Shown one piece after another: positions 8,001 through 14,830 of a DNA stretch of 20,611 nt (position 1 is its first letter; every line of letters begins with the position of its first letter). The notes under the pieces were generated by a model. That model saw nothing but the letters and a program-made list of their open reading frames with translations. It was not told where the DNA came from and made no database searches. A program made the translations under genes and the position numbers. Source of the stretch: Gemmatimonadota bacterium (GTDB lineage Bacteria > Gemmatimonadota > Gemmatimonadetes > Longimicrobiales > Gaopeijiaceae); assembly GCA_030550695.1 (NCBI GenBank), contig JAUQOX010000019.1:1-20611 (forward strand), read 5' to 3'.

Positions 8001-8017
8001 AGCAACATCCGTGCCTG
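8001..8017 (-). promoter_or_regulatory. Sigma-54 (-24/-12) promoter of the pnt operon
   Basis: Read on the minus strand the site is AGGCACGGATGTTGCT, against the known sigma-54 consensus TGGCACG-N4-TTGC(A/T). Every fixed position matches except the first (A for T). The invariant GG (8014-8015) and GC (8002-8003) are separated by exactly 10 bases. The expected transcript start is near 7990, giving a leader of about 56 nt before the pntA1 ATG at 7934. It lies in non-coding DNA, is correctly oriented, and an NtrC-family activator is encoded in the same window. Confidence 0.72.
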
Positions 8018-8067
8018 TCCCCGACGACGGGGAGGTACGGCCGAGAAGCGAGAGGAAACTACATGGA

Positions 8068-8084
8068 GTTGCAGGAAGGGCAAC
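8068..8084. promoter_or_regulatory. Dyad GTTGC-N7-GCAAC, possible activator site
   Basis: A perfect 5-bp inverted repeat with a 7-base centre lies about 80-95 bp upstream of the predicted sigma-54 transcript start. That is the usual range for enhancer-type activator sites. It is not the classic NtrC sequence, so a role as activator site is inferred from position and symmetry only. Confidence 0.3.
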
Positions 8085-8099
8085 GGCGTCCCGGAAAGG

Positions 8100-8111
8100 T
8101 TCCTTCAGGAA
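8100..8111. promoter_or_regulatory. Dyad TTCCT-TC-AGGAA upstream of pnt
   Basis: This second inverted repeat lies about 110-121 bp upstream of the predicted pnt transcript start, just downstream of the HAD gene. Its centre is 30 bp from the centre of the GTTGC-N7-GCAAC dyad. It may be a second activator half-site or simply a small hairpin after the HAD gene. Confidence 0.22.
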
Positions 8112-8179
8112 GGGGCGGAGGGGGCCGCGGGGGAATGGGACTTTTTGGCCGGGGGGCAGGGGTGCCGGCTGAGGGGTTC

Positions 8180-8905
8180 CTAGCTCAACGGGGCCACCCC
8201 GTTCTTGAGGAGGTGCTCCACGGCAACGGGGAAAGAAGGGAAACGGAGAAAACGGGGAGAGACCGGCGGGACCCGATCGTATTCCCACATCTCGTAAGGC
8301 TCCACCAGAACCGCCTGGGCCCCGGCCAACAAGGCGGGGTTGATGTCGCTCCGGAGGCTGTTGCCGATCATGACGGCGGCTGCCGGGTCGGAGACGCCGA
8401 AATCCCCCAGGACCTCCAGGAAAGCCTCCAAGGTCTTGTAGGGGGTGATGCGGACCCTGGACTCGGGCAGGATGTCCAGAACCCCGGCGTCCCGGATCCT
8501 TCCCAGTTGGTATTCCCGGTGGGAAGCCTGGGAGTACAGGACGGTGGGGAACCGGGAAGCGAGCCTGGCCAGGGCCTCCAGGCTCCCTTCCATGACCCGG
8601 GGATGCCCCAGGAACTCCCGCCCCAGGGCGCCGCAGGCTGCTGCCACCTCCATCCGGGGGGGAATCCCTCGCCGGGCGCAAAGACGCAGGTAGGTGTCGC
8701 GGAAGGAAGGCTCCATCCGGAACGGTCCCATGCCGAAGACGGCCAGGAGTTCGGGCTCCACTTCCCGGTAGTGGACCTCCTCCGCCTCTTCCCTGGAGAA
8801 CCCCTCCTCCTCCAACCGGCGGAACAGCGCTTCCCGGGCTTCCTGGAAGGCCGGCGCCGTCTCCACCAGCGTGTCGTCAAAATCCACCAATGCGAGTTCC
8901 AGCAT
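8180..8905 (-). CDS. HAD-superfamily hydrolase (phosphatase-like)
   Basis: From the ATG at 8905 the protein has 241 residues. It opens with MLELALVDFDDTLVET, where Asp8 and Asp10 are the nucleophile and acid/base of HAD motif I. A helical cap region follows (about 15-110). LYSQASH supplies the motif II position, TPYKTLEAF probably contains the motif III lysine, and MIGNSLRSDINPAL is motif IV with the GNS-x-x-SD form seen in several phosphoglycolate-phosphatase-like proteins. The frame extends 23 codons further upstream to another ATG at 8974. The 8905 start is preferred because GGGAGGAG lies directly before it and the conserved motif I then sits at the N terminus. The substrate is unknown. 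It is on the same strand as pnt, 245 bp upstream, with no visible terminator between; whether they are cotranscribed is open. Confidence 0.9.
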   Translation of the reverse strand: MLELALVDFDDTLVETAPAFQEAREALFRRLEEEGFSREEAEEVHYREVEPELLAVFGMGPFRMEPSFRDTYLRLCARRGIPPRMEVAAACGALGREFLGHPRVMEGSLEALARLASRFPTVLYSQASHREYQLGRIRDAGVLDILPESRVRITPYKTLEAFLEVLGDFGVSDPAAAVMIGNSLRSDINPALLAGAQAVLVEPYEMWEYDRVPPVSPRFLRFPSFPVAVEHLLKNGVAPLS

Positions 8906-9032
8906 GGCTCCTCCCGGGTGTCCCCCGGCGCCATGGCGTCGTCCCGGAGGATCGATCATCGTCTGCTCGAACAACCTCCCCCTCCCGGGGGTGGGCGGGG
9001 AGGGGGCCGCCGGCCGGAGCGGCTCGGACCAT

Positions 9033-9165
9033 CTCTCTCCGAGGCGGGAGAACGGAGCTGCGATCCCGGTGCCGCCTGGTGGCGCCCGGAGGACCTGGAC
9101 CTTCGGGGCCCCGGGGCAGAGGCACTCTCCCGCCGCCGTACCGGCAGGAACCCCTTCCCGAGGGG
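9033..9165 (+). other. Structured upstream region of comM (several alternative hairpins)
   Basis: The divergent gap 8906-9183 contains several inverted repeats. CTC-T-CCG can pair with CGG-GAG (9033-9050). AGGCGG (9042-9047) can pair with CCGCCT (9072-9077), and CGGGA (9045-9049) competes with it by pairing with TCCCG (9064-9068). CGGGGCCCCG (9104-9113) is a palindrome, and CCCCT/AGGGG (9151-9165) forms a stem just before the AGGAG ribosome binding site. Mutually exclusive pairings would suit a regulatory leader, but GC-rich DNA yields such pairings readily, and I do not recognise a known riboswitch. No convincing sigma-70 promoter was seen here on either strand. Confidence 0.3.
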
Positions 9166-9183
9166 TGAAAACAGGAGACCGGC

Positions 9184-10719
9184 ATGCTGGCCCAGATCAC
9201 CACGGCGGCCCTGAGGGGCATTCAAAGTTATCTGGTTCAAGTGGAAGTCAACCTGGCCCCGGGCCTTCCGGGCTTTGCCGTGGTGGGTTTGGCGGAAGGG
9301 GCGGTCCGGGAGGGAAGGGAGCGGGTGTGGGCTGCCCTCCAGAACGCCGGCTTCAGCATCCCGCCCCGGAAGATCACGGTGAACCTGGCGCCGGCGGATG
9401 TCCGCAAGGATGGAAGTGCCTTCGACCTTCCCTTGGCCCTCGGGCTTCTGGGGGGGGCAGGGGCCCTCCCCCTGGCGGTGTTGGAGGGGGCGGTGGTGGT
9501 GGGGGAGCTGGGGCTGGACGGCTCCCTGAGGCCGGTCAAGGGAGCCCTGTCCATCGCGGAGGCGTGCCGAAGGGCCGGTAGGCCCGAGTTGGTCCTCCCC
9601 CGGGTGAATGCCCGGGAGGCGGCGGTGGTGGAGGGGGTCAGGGTGCGGGGGGCAGGTACCCTGCTCGAGGTGGTTGCGCATTTCCGGGGAGAGGCACCCC
9701 TGCCCTCTCAGCCTCCCGGGCCCTGGGCACCCCTGACGGAGGACGGGGAGCCATGGGGCGACCTGAGGGAGATTCGAGGTCAGGCCTACGCCAAACGGGC
9801 TTTGGAGGTGGCGGCCGCAGGGGGGCACAACCTCCTCCTGGTGGGGCCTCCGGGAGCCGGCAAGACGATGCTGGCCCGACGCCTTCCCGGGATCCTGCCC
9901 CCCCTGAGCCCGGCCGAGGCGGTGGAAGTGACCCGCATCCATTCCGTCGCCGGGATCCTCCCCCCGGAGGACCCCCTCGTGCGCCGCCGCCCGTTCCGCG
10001 CACCTCATCACACGGTGAGTGACGCAGGGTTGGTAGGGGGAGGGAGGATCCCCCGCCCCGGCGAGGTGAGTCTGGCCCATCACGGAGTCCTGTTCCTGGA
10101 CGAGCTCCCCGAATTCCGCCGCCACGTCCTGGAAGCCCTCCGCCAGCCCTTGGAGGACGGTGAGGTGCTGGTTTCCCGGGCGCAGACCTCGTTGAGATTC
10201 CCTGCCCGTGTCGTGTTGGTGGCGGCCATGAACCCCTGCCCCTGCGGCTCGTTCGGGGACGGCACGGGCCGCTGCACCTGTGATCCCGGCCTGGTCGCCC
10301 GCTACCGGGGCAGGGTTTCGGGCCCCCTCCTGGATCGGATCGACCTCCATGTGGCCGTGCAACGGGTCCCCTTCCAGGCCTTGGGTGGCGAAGGGGAGGA
10401 GGAGGGGAGTGCCGCAGTCCGGGCCCGGGTGGTCGCGGCCCGGAAGCTCCAGGAACACCGTTTCGCGGAACGGCGGGGGGTGTTCTCCAACGGCCAGATG
10501 GGACCCGAAGAGATTCGACGGTTTTGCCGCCCTACCTCCGAGGTAGCCCGGCTCCTGCAACGGGCTTTGGACCGGCTGGGTCTTTCAGCCCGGGCCTACC
10601 ATCGGGTTCTCAAGGTGGCCAGGACCCTGGCGGACCTGGACGGAAGCCCGGAGATCGGCCCCGTCCACGCCGCGGAGGCCCTCCAGTACCGCACCTTGGA
10701 TCGAACCTTCGCCCTCTAG
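9184..10719 (+). CDS. comM: ComM/YifB family AAA+ ATPase (Mg-chelatase-like)
   Basis: This 511-residue protein has the family's usual length and architecture. An N-terminal Lon-protease-like (S5 fold) domain occupies about 1-170, a Mg-chelatase-type AAA+ domain about 190-390, and a C-terminal helical domain the rest. Walker A is GPPGAGKT (221-228), and Walker B is LFLDE with Asp306-Glu307. The conserved MNPCPCG followed by C-x-C and SGPLLDRIDL are all present. In naturally competent bacteria ComM is a hexameric helicase that helps branch migration during integration of incoming DNA; in other bacteria the role is uncertain. The ATG at 9184 has AGGAG at 9172-9176. It is divergent from the HAD gene across 278 bp of potential regulatory DNA. 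The next gene on the same strand begins after a further 178 bp or so. Confidence 0.95.
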   Translation: MLAQITTAALRGIQSYLVQVEVNLAPGLPGFAVVGLAEGAVREGRERVWAALQNAGFSIPPRKITVNLAPADVRKDGSAFDLPLALGLLGGAGALPLAVLEGAVVVGELGLDGSLRPVKGALSIAEACRRAGRPELVLPRVNAREAAVVEGVRVRGAGTLLEVVAHFRGEAPLPSQPPGPWAPLTEDGEPWGDLREIRGQAYAKRALEVAAAGGHNLLLVGPPGAGKTMLARRLPGILPPLSPAEAVEVTRIHSVAGILPPEDPLVRRRPFRAPHHTVSDAGLVGGGRIPRPGEVSLAHHGVLFLDELPEFRRHVLEALRQPLEDGEVLVSRAQTSLRFPARVVLVAAMNPCPCGSFGDGTGRCTCDPGLVARYRGRVSGPLLDRIDLHVAVQRVPFQALGGEGEEEGSAAVRARVVAARKLQEHRFAERRGVFSNGQMGPEEIRRFCRPTSEVARLLQRALDRLGLSARAYHRVLKVARTLADLDGSPEIGPVHAAEALQYRTLDRTFAL

Positions 10720-10750
10720 GGACCGCCAGCCGATGAGGAGCCTGCCGAAT

Positions 10751-10762
10751 CCCCCGCGGGGG
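10751..10762. repeat. Perfect palindrome CCCCCGCGGGGG between comM and the desulfurase gene
   Basis: A 12-bp perfect palindrome lies 32 bp after the comM stop. It has no T tract, so it is not a standard intrinsic terminator. It could mark the end of the comM transcript or be chance in C/G-rich DNA. Confidence 0.35.
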
Positions 10763-10897
10763 AAGGGGGTAAGGGGAACCACGGGCCTTGGCGAAGGGGG
10801 GCTGGAGGTTCGAGTTTACAGGCGGCCCCCGAGGCACCGGGCACGAAACCCCCAGGGCACGGCCGAAACGGAGGCCGGAAAGGCGAGGCAAGGAGCG

Positions 10898-12076
10898 GTG
10901 GGAGCGGACGACGGGGTCCTGCACTATATGGATTTTGCGGCCACCTCGGCCCTTCGACCACCCGAGGTTGTCGAGGCCGTGGCGGCCTTTCTGCGTCAGG
11001 TGGGGGCCACCCCTGGGCGGGGACAGCATCGGCTGGCCCGGGAGGCGGAGAGGCTGGCTCTGGCATGCCGGAAGGCCGTGGTCCGGATTCTCGGGGTGGG
11101 TGGAGGCCCGGATCGGGTGGTCTTCTGCAGCAATGCCACCCAGGCCCTGAACTTGGCCCTCTGGGGCACCCTCCGTCCGGGCGACGTGGTGGTGACCACC
11201 CCTTACGAGCACAACTCCGTCTTGCGGCCTATCCGCAAGCTGGCGCGGGAGAGAGGGGTGGAGCACCGGGTCATCCCCGGTGACGAGAAGGGGGCCTTGG
11301 ACTTGGAGGCCGCCGAGCGGTTGCTGGAAGGCGCCCGGCTCCTGGCGGTCACGGGGGCCTCCAATGTCCTGGGAACCTGCCCGCCTTTGCGCGAGCTGGC
11401 CGGACTCGCCCGTCGCGCCGGCGCCCTCGTGCTGGTGGATGCGGCCCAGTGGGCCGGACACTTCCGGGGGGGGCTCGCCGAAGCCCAGGTGGATCTGGTG
11501 GCCTTCACGGGGCACAAGGGCCTGTTGGGCCCTCAAGGCCTCGGGGGCCTCTGGGTCCGGCCCGGCGTGGAGGTGGAACCTTGGCAGGTGGGGGGGAGCG
11601 GGGGCTCTTCCCTCTCGCCGGATATGCCCCCCGCCTTTCCCGACCGGCTGGAGGCGGGCTCCCTGAACGGCCCCGGGATGGCCGGGCTCCTGGCCGGTAT
11701 CGAGTTCCTGGAACGAGAAGGTGTAGAACCTCTCCACCGCCGGGTCATGGACCTCAAGAGGGCCCTGTGGGAAGGGCTCGGCTCTGTGCGGGGAGTTCGG
11801 GTCCTGACCCCTCCGGCGCCCGACGGGGTCCCCATCGTGACCATCCTGGCGGCGGGGGTGCCCCCGGAGCACCTGGCCCGCCGGCTGGACGAGGATTGGG
11901 GGGTCCTGGTCCGGGCAGGCCACCACTGTGCGCCCCTCGTCCATCGGCTCTGGGGGACGGAGGAGTCGGGGGCCGTGCGGTTTTCCTTGGGTTGGGCTTC
12001 CACGTCGGAAGACCTGGAAGTGGCGGTGCGGGGGGTGGAGGCCATCGTGCGTCCCACGTCCGTAGCATTTTCCTGA
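10898..12076 (+). CDS. Cysteine desulfurase-like aminotransferase class V enzyme
   Basis: From a GTG at 10898 this is a 392-residue fold-type I PLP enzyme. It shows MDFAATS near the N terminus, SNATQALNLAL, TTPYEHNS and VDAAQWAGH. GHKGLLGPQGLG contains the probable PLP lysine (Lys207). RAGHHCAPLVHRLWG carries a cysteine at the catalytic position (Cys344). The latter motif and the RFSLGW ending match the cysteine desulfurase family related to SufS/CsdA. The expected reaction is removal of sulfur from L-cysteine as a persulfide, for Fe-S clusters or thiolation. No scaffold or acceptor gene (IscU, SufU, SufE) is nearby. The frame is open from an ATG at 10733, but those 55 extra residues are Gly/Arg/Pro-rich and unlike the family. 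GTG 10898 has AGGAG only 2 bases upstream and ATG 10928 has no clear site, so the start is uncertain. Confidence 0.88.
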   Translation: MGADDGVLHYMDFAATSALRPPEVVEAVAAFLRQVGATPGRGQHRLAREAERLALACRKAVVRILGVGGGPDRVVFCSNATQALNLALWGTLRPGDVVVTTPYEHNSVLRPIRKLARERGVEHRVIPGDEKGALDLEAAERLLEGARLLAVTGASNVLGTCPPLRELAGLARRAGALVLVDAAQWAGHFRGGLAEAQVDLVAFTGHKGLLGPQGLGGLWVRPGVEVEPWQVGGSGGSSLSPDMPPAFPDRLEAGSLNGPGMAGLLAGIEFLEREGVEPLHRRVMDLKRALWEGLGSVRGVRVLTPPAPDGVPIVTILAAGVPPEHLARRLDEDWGVLVRAGHHCAPLVHRLWGTEESGAVRFSLGWASTSEDLEVAVRGVEAIVRPTSVAFS

Positions 12077-12088
12077 GATCGGGTGCCC

Positions 12089-12667
12089 ATGCGGCTCTTC
12101 ATCGCCATCAACATTCCCGCGGAAGAGAAAGACAAGATCCACCGTGCCACGGCCGTTCTCCGGGAGCAGGGCTATCCCGTGCGGTGGGTGGAACCGCACC
12201 TTTACCACGTGACCCTGAAATTTCTGGGAGAGGTCCGGCAGGCCCTGCTGGAACCCGTCCGGGCGGTGCTCCAAAAGGTGGCCTCCGCGACCCCGGTGTT
12301 CTCCATGGACATCGGAGGCTTCGGGGCGTTCCCTACGGTTCGCCGGCCCCGGGTCCTTTGGGTGGGAGTGGATCCCTCCCCGATCCTCCGTTGTTTGAAA
12401 CAGGACCTGGAATGGGGCCTGTCGGAGCACGGCTTCGAACGGGAAACCCGCGCCTTCCACCCCCATTTCACGGTGGGGCGGGTCATGGCGGAGCACGGTG
12501 CCGGGGCCTTCCGGGGGTTGGATGAGTTGGTCACCCGTCTGGACTATCACAGCCGGGTGGCCGTCGGCTCCGTGGATCTCATGGAGAGCCATCTTTCGGC
12601 CCATGGCCCACGCTACGAGATTCTGGCCTCCTTCCCTCTGCAGGGGGGCCAGTCCAAAGGGGCCTGA
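12089..12667 (+). CDS. thpR: RNA 2',3'-cyclic phosphodiesterase (LigT/ThpR family)
   Basis: This 192-residue 2H phosphoesterase carries the two hallmark H-x-T motifs: HVTLKFLG with His40 and HFTVGR with His126. It opens with the typical MRLFIAINIP. The family opens 2',3'-cyclic phosphate ends of RNA (older name 2'-5' RNA ligase). A GTG six bases earlier (12083) is in frame but less likely to be used. The gene follows the cysteine desulfurase stop by 12 bp and precedes the next gene by 14 bp, so it appears to be in the middle of an operon. The catalytic residues look intact, so an active enzyme is expected; the biological RNA substrate is not indicated. Confidence 0.93.
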   Translation: MRLFIAINIPAEEKDKIHRATAVLREQGYPVRWVEPHLYHVTLKFLGEVRQALLEPVRAVLQKVASATPVFSMDIGGFGAFPTVRRPRVLWVGVDPSPILRCLKQDLEWGLSEHGFERETRAFHPHFTVGRVMAEHGAGAFRGLDELVTRLDYHSRVAVGSVDLMESHLSAHGPRYEILASFPLQGGQSKGA

Positions 12668-12681
12668 AAGGAGAGGCCGGA

Positions 12682-13341
12682 GTGGGATGCTTCAGGAGCT
12701 GTCTGGGTAAGGTTTTCGCGGGGCTTCTCCTGCTGGTCGCGGCCTACGCCGGCTGGCGCTGGGGCCCGGTGGTCTTTCCTCGGTTGGGGCGATGGTTCGG
12801 GGGAAACCCGGAGGCGGGGTCGCTGGAGACAGGCCCTTCGCCGGCCCTGGCGGACTCGGTCCTGACCCGCATCCAGGCTCTACGGAGCGGAGGAGCGGGG
12901 GGAGGCGAGTTGGCCCTCACCGGCGTAGAGATCACCTCCCTCCTCCGGCACTCCCTCCCGGGCTTGCTCCCGCCGGGATTGGCGGACCCTGCGGTGGAGG
13001 TTCGGGACGGCCGCCTGCATCTTCGGGCCCGCATCTCTCCGGCGGAGTTTCCCAGGATGCCCGATCTGGGGCCCCTTTTGGGGGTACTTCCCGACACCGT
13101 GGATTTTCGTGCCGAAGCGTCCCTGGTTCCCTACGACGAGATCGAAGCCGCCCTGGTGGTCCACGAGGCCGAAGCCTCCCGGATCCCCATTCCCAAGCGC
13201 CTTATCCCCGAGCTGTTGAAAGCCTTGGGTCGGGTGGAACGGCCGGGTCTCCCCCCCGACGCCGTGGCCGTCCCTATCCCGGCGGGCCTCTCGTCGGCTT
13301 ATCTCCTGGGTGACCGTTTGATCCTCAAGGGAGGAGGGTGA
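12682..13341 (+). CDS. Unrecognised membrane-anchored protein upstream of ntrX-like gene
   Basis: This 219-residue protein starts at GTG 12682 with AAAGGAGAGG at 12667-12676. It has one hydrophobic segment (about 9-27), and the remainder would probably lie outside the cytoplasm. After a Pro/Gly-rich stretch (40-75) there is a region of alternating hydrophobic residues, including LTGVEITSLLRHSLPGLLPP, EVRDGRLHLRARI and a later VPYDEIEAALVV. This looks like a beta-rich lipid- or ligand-binding fold of the kind seen in envelope proteins. I recognise no family or catalytic motif. Its last codons overlap the GTG start of the following regulator gene, so their translation is probably coupled. A periplasmic accessory role in the signalling of that regulator, or an unrelated envelope role, are both possible. 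Confidence 0.85.
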   Translation: MGCFRSCLGKVFAGLLLLVAAYAGWRWGPVVFPRLGRWFGGNPEAGSLETGPSPALADSVLTRIQALRSGGAGGGELALTGVEITSLLRHSLPGLLPPGLADPAVEVRDGRLHLRARISPAEFPRMPDLGPLLGVLPDTVDFRAEASLVPYDEIEAALVVHEAEASRIPIPKRLIPELLKALGRVERPGLPPDAVAVPIPAGLSSAYLLGDRLILKGGG

Positions 13342-14720
13342 GTCTCGAAGCCATGGCCCAGCTCCTCGTGGTGGACGACGAAGCCTCCATCGGCCATGCC
13401 TTGCGACAGCTCTTCGAATACGAGGGACACGCCGTCCGGGTTGCCAGGAGCGGTGCGGAGGCCCTGGCCCTGGTGGAGGATCGGCCCCCCGACGTGATTT
13501 TCCTGGACGTCAAGATGCCTGGCATGGATGGGCTGGAGGTGCTGGAACGTCTCCGGGCGAGGGATCCGTCCTCGGTGGTGGTCATGATCAGCGGTCACGG
13601 CACCATCGACACCGCCGTGGAGGCGACCCGGAAAGGGGCCTTCGACTTCCTGGAAAAGCCTCTGGACTCCAACCGGGTGCTGGTCACCTTGCGGAATGCC
13701 CTGGCCGTGCGAGGCTTGGCCGAGCGGGTGGAGCGTCTCGAAAGCGAGGTGGAGAGCCGCTATGAGATCGTGGGTGCCTCCTTTGCCATCCGGTGGGTTT
13801 TGGAACGGGTGGAGCGGGTGGCTCCCACGGAGGCCCGGGTGCTCATCACCGGAGAGAACGGTACCGGTAAGGAACTCGTGGCTCGGGCCATCCACCGGTT
13901 GTCCCCTCGGCGGGACAAACCCTTTGTGGAGGTGAACTGCGCCGCCATTCCCTCGGAGCTCATCGAGTCGGAACTCTTCGGCCACATCAAGGGGTCCTTC
14001 ACCGGGGCGGTGGCGGACCGGGCCGGGAAGTTCGAGCAGGCGCACGGCGGGACGCTGTTCCTGGACGAGGTGGGGGATATGTCCCTGGCGGCCCAGGCGA
14101 AGGTCCTGCGGGCCCTGGAGCAGGGGGTGATCACCCGGGTGGGGAGCTCCAAGCCGGTCCACGTGGACGTGAGGGTGGTGGCCGCAACGAACAAGAACCT
14201 GGAACAGCTGATCCGGGAAGGTCGGTTTCGCGAAGATCTCTACTATCGCCTCAACGTGGTACCCATCGAAATTCCCCCCCTCCGGCAGCGGAGGGAGGAC
14301 ATTCCCATGCTGGTGCGGCACTTTGCCGCCCGCCTCCAGCAGACGGACGGGGTCCCCCGCCGGGAATTTTCCCAGGAAGCCCTCGAACGCCTCCAAGAGC
14401 TGGATTGGCCGGGCAACGTTCGGGAGCTGCGGAATACGGTGGAGCGGCTCCTGATCCTGGCGCGGGGGAATCCCATCGACCGAGCCGATGTGGAACTTCT
14501 GGTGGGAGGGCCCCAGGGGGGAGGAGGGGTGGGGGTGGGGGTGGCCCAGGCCGCTACCTTCCAAGAGTTCCGGGAGCAGGCGGAACGGGCCTTCCTTTTG
14601 CAGAAGCTTCGGGAGCACAATTGGAACGTGGCGGAAACGGCCAGGGCCCTGGCCATGCCCCGTTCCAACCTGTACAAGAAGATCGAGCGTTTCGGTCTGG
14701 TGCGGGAGCGCGCCGACTGA
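13338..14720 (+). CDS. NtrX/NtrC-type sigma-54-dependent response regulator
   Basis: This 460-residue regulator has three parts. The receiver domain (about 6-125) has Asp57 in FLDVKMPG and the NtrX-like SGHGTIDTAVEATRKGAFDFLEKPL. The AAA+ sigma-54 activation domain (about 146-385) has Walker A GENGTGKE (172-179), the sigma-54 contact loop GSFTGA (219-224), Walker B LFLDE, and DLYYRLNVV and WPGNVRELRN. A Fis-type helix-turn-helix (about 425-455) follows a Gly-rich linker. It should remodel sigma-54 RNA polymerase when phosphorylated. The loop has Ser where the classic motif GAFTGA has Ala. The GTG at 13338 overlaps the previous stop (GTGA); an ATG at 13353 is an alternative start. No kinase gene adjoins it; the NtrY-like kinase at 2-2914 is the only candidate partner in view. 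A sigma-54 promoter lies upstream of pntA1. Confidence 0.94.
   Translation: MSLEAMAQLLVVDDEASIGHALRQLFEYEGHAVRVARSGAEALALVEDRPPDVIFLDVKMPGMDGLEVLERLRARDPSSVVVMISGHGTIDTAVEATRKGAFDFLEKPLDSNRVLVTLRNALAVRGLAERVERLESEVESRYEIVGASFAIRWVLERVERVAPTEARVLITGENGTGKELVARAIHRLSPRRDKPFVEVNCAAIPSELIESELFGHIKGSFTGAVADRAGKFEQAHGGTLFLDEVGDMSLAAQAKVLRALEQGVITRVGSSKPVHVDVRVVAATNKNLEQLIREGRFREDLYYRLNVVPIEIPPLRQRREDIPMLVRHFAARLQQTDGVPRREFSQEALERLQELDWPGNVRELRNTVERLLILARGNPIDRADVELLVGGPQGGGGVGVGVAQAATFQEFREQAERAFLLQKLREHNWNVAETARALAMPRSNLYKKIERFGLVRERAD
14516..14541 (+). repeat. G-quadruplex motif encoding the regulator's Gly-rich linker
   Basis: Runs of 6, 4, 5 and 5 G separated by loops of 4, 1 and 1 bases lie in the coding strand. 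They encode the flexible Gly/Val linker between the AAA+ and DNA-binding domains. Confidence 0.65.
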
Positions 14721-14830
14721 GCCTCGGAAGGTTTCCGGCCCTGGCGGGCGGGAGGGGTGGAGCAGGGCCGGCGGAGTGCAGGTCGGGTTTTGCCGGGGGG
14801 CGACCCTGAGGGGATCGGACGGAGCAGCGG

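Noticed and set aside
9042..9090. Possible T-box, ZTP or SAH riboswitch upstream of comM.
   Set aside because: Fragments such as CCGCCTGG recall parts of these motifs, but the required conserved partner segments are missing.
10733..10897. N-terminal 55-residue extension of the desulfurase as a real domain.
   Set aside because: Gly/Arg/Pro-rich composition without family similarity; it looks like non-coding GC-rich sequence lacking stops.
12060..12078. GG-N10-GC near the end of the desulfurase gene as a sigma-54 site for thpR.
   Set aside because: Only the GG and TGC are shared with the consensus; the CACG and TTGC context is absent, and GG-N10-GC alone is common in GC-rich DNA.
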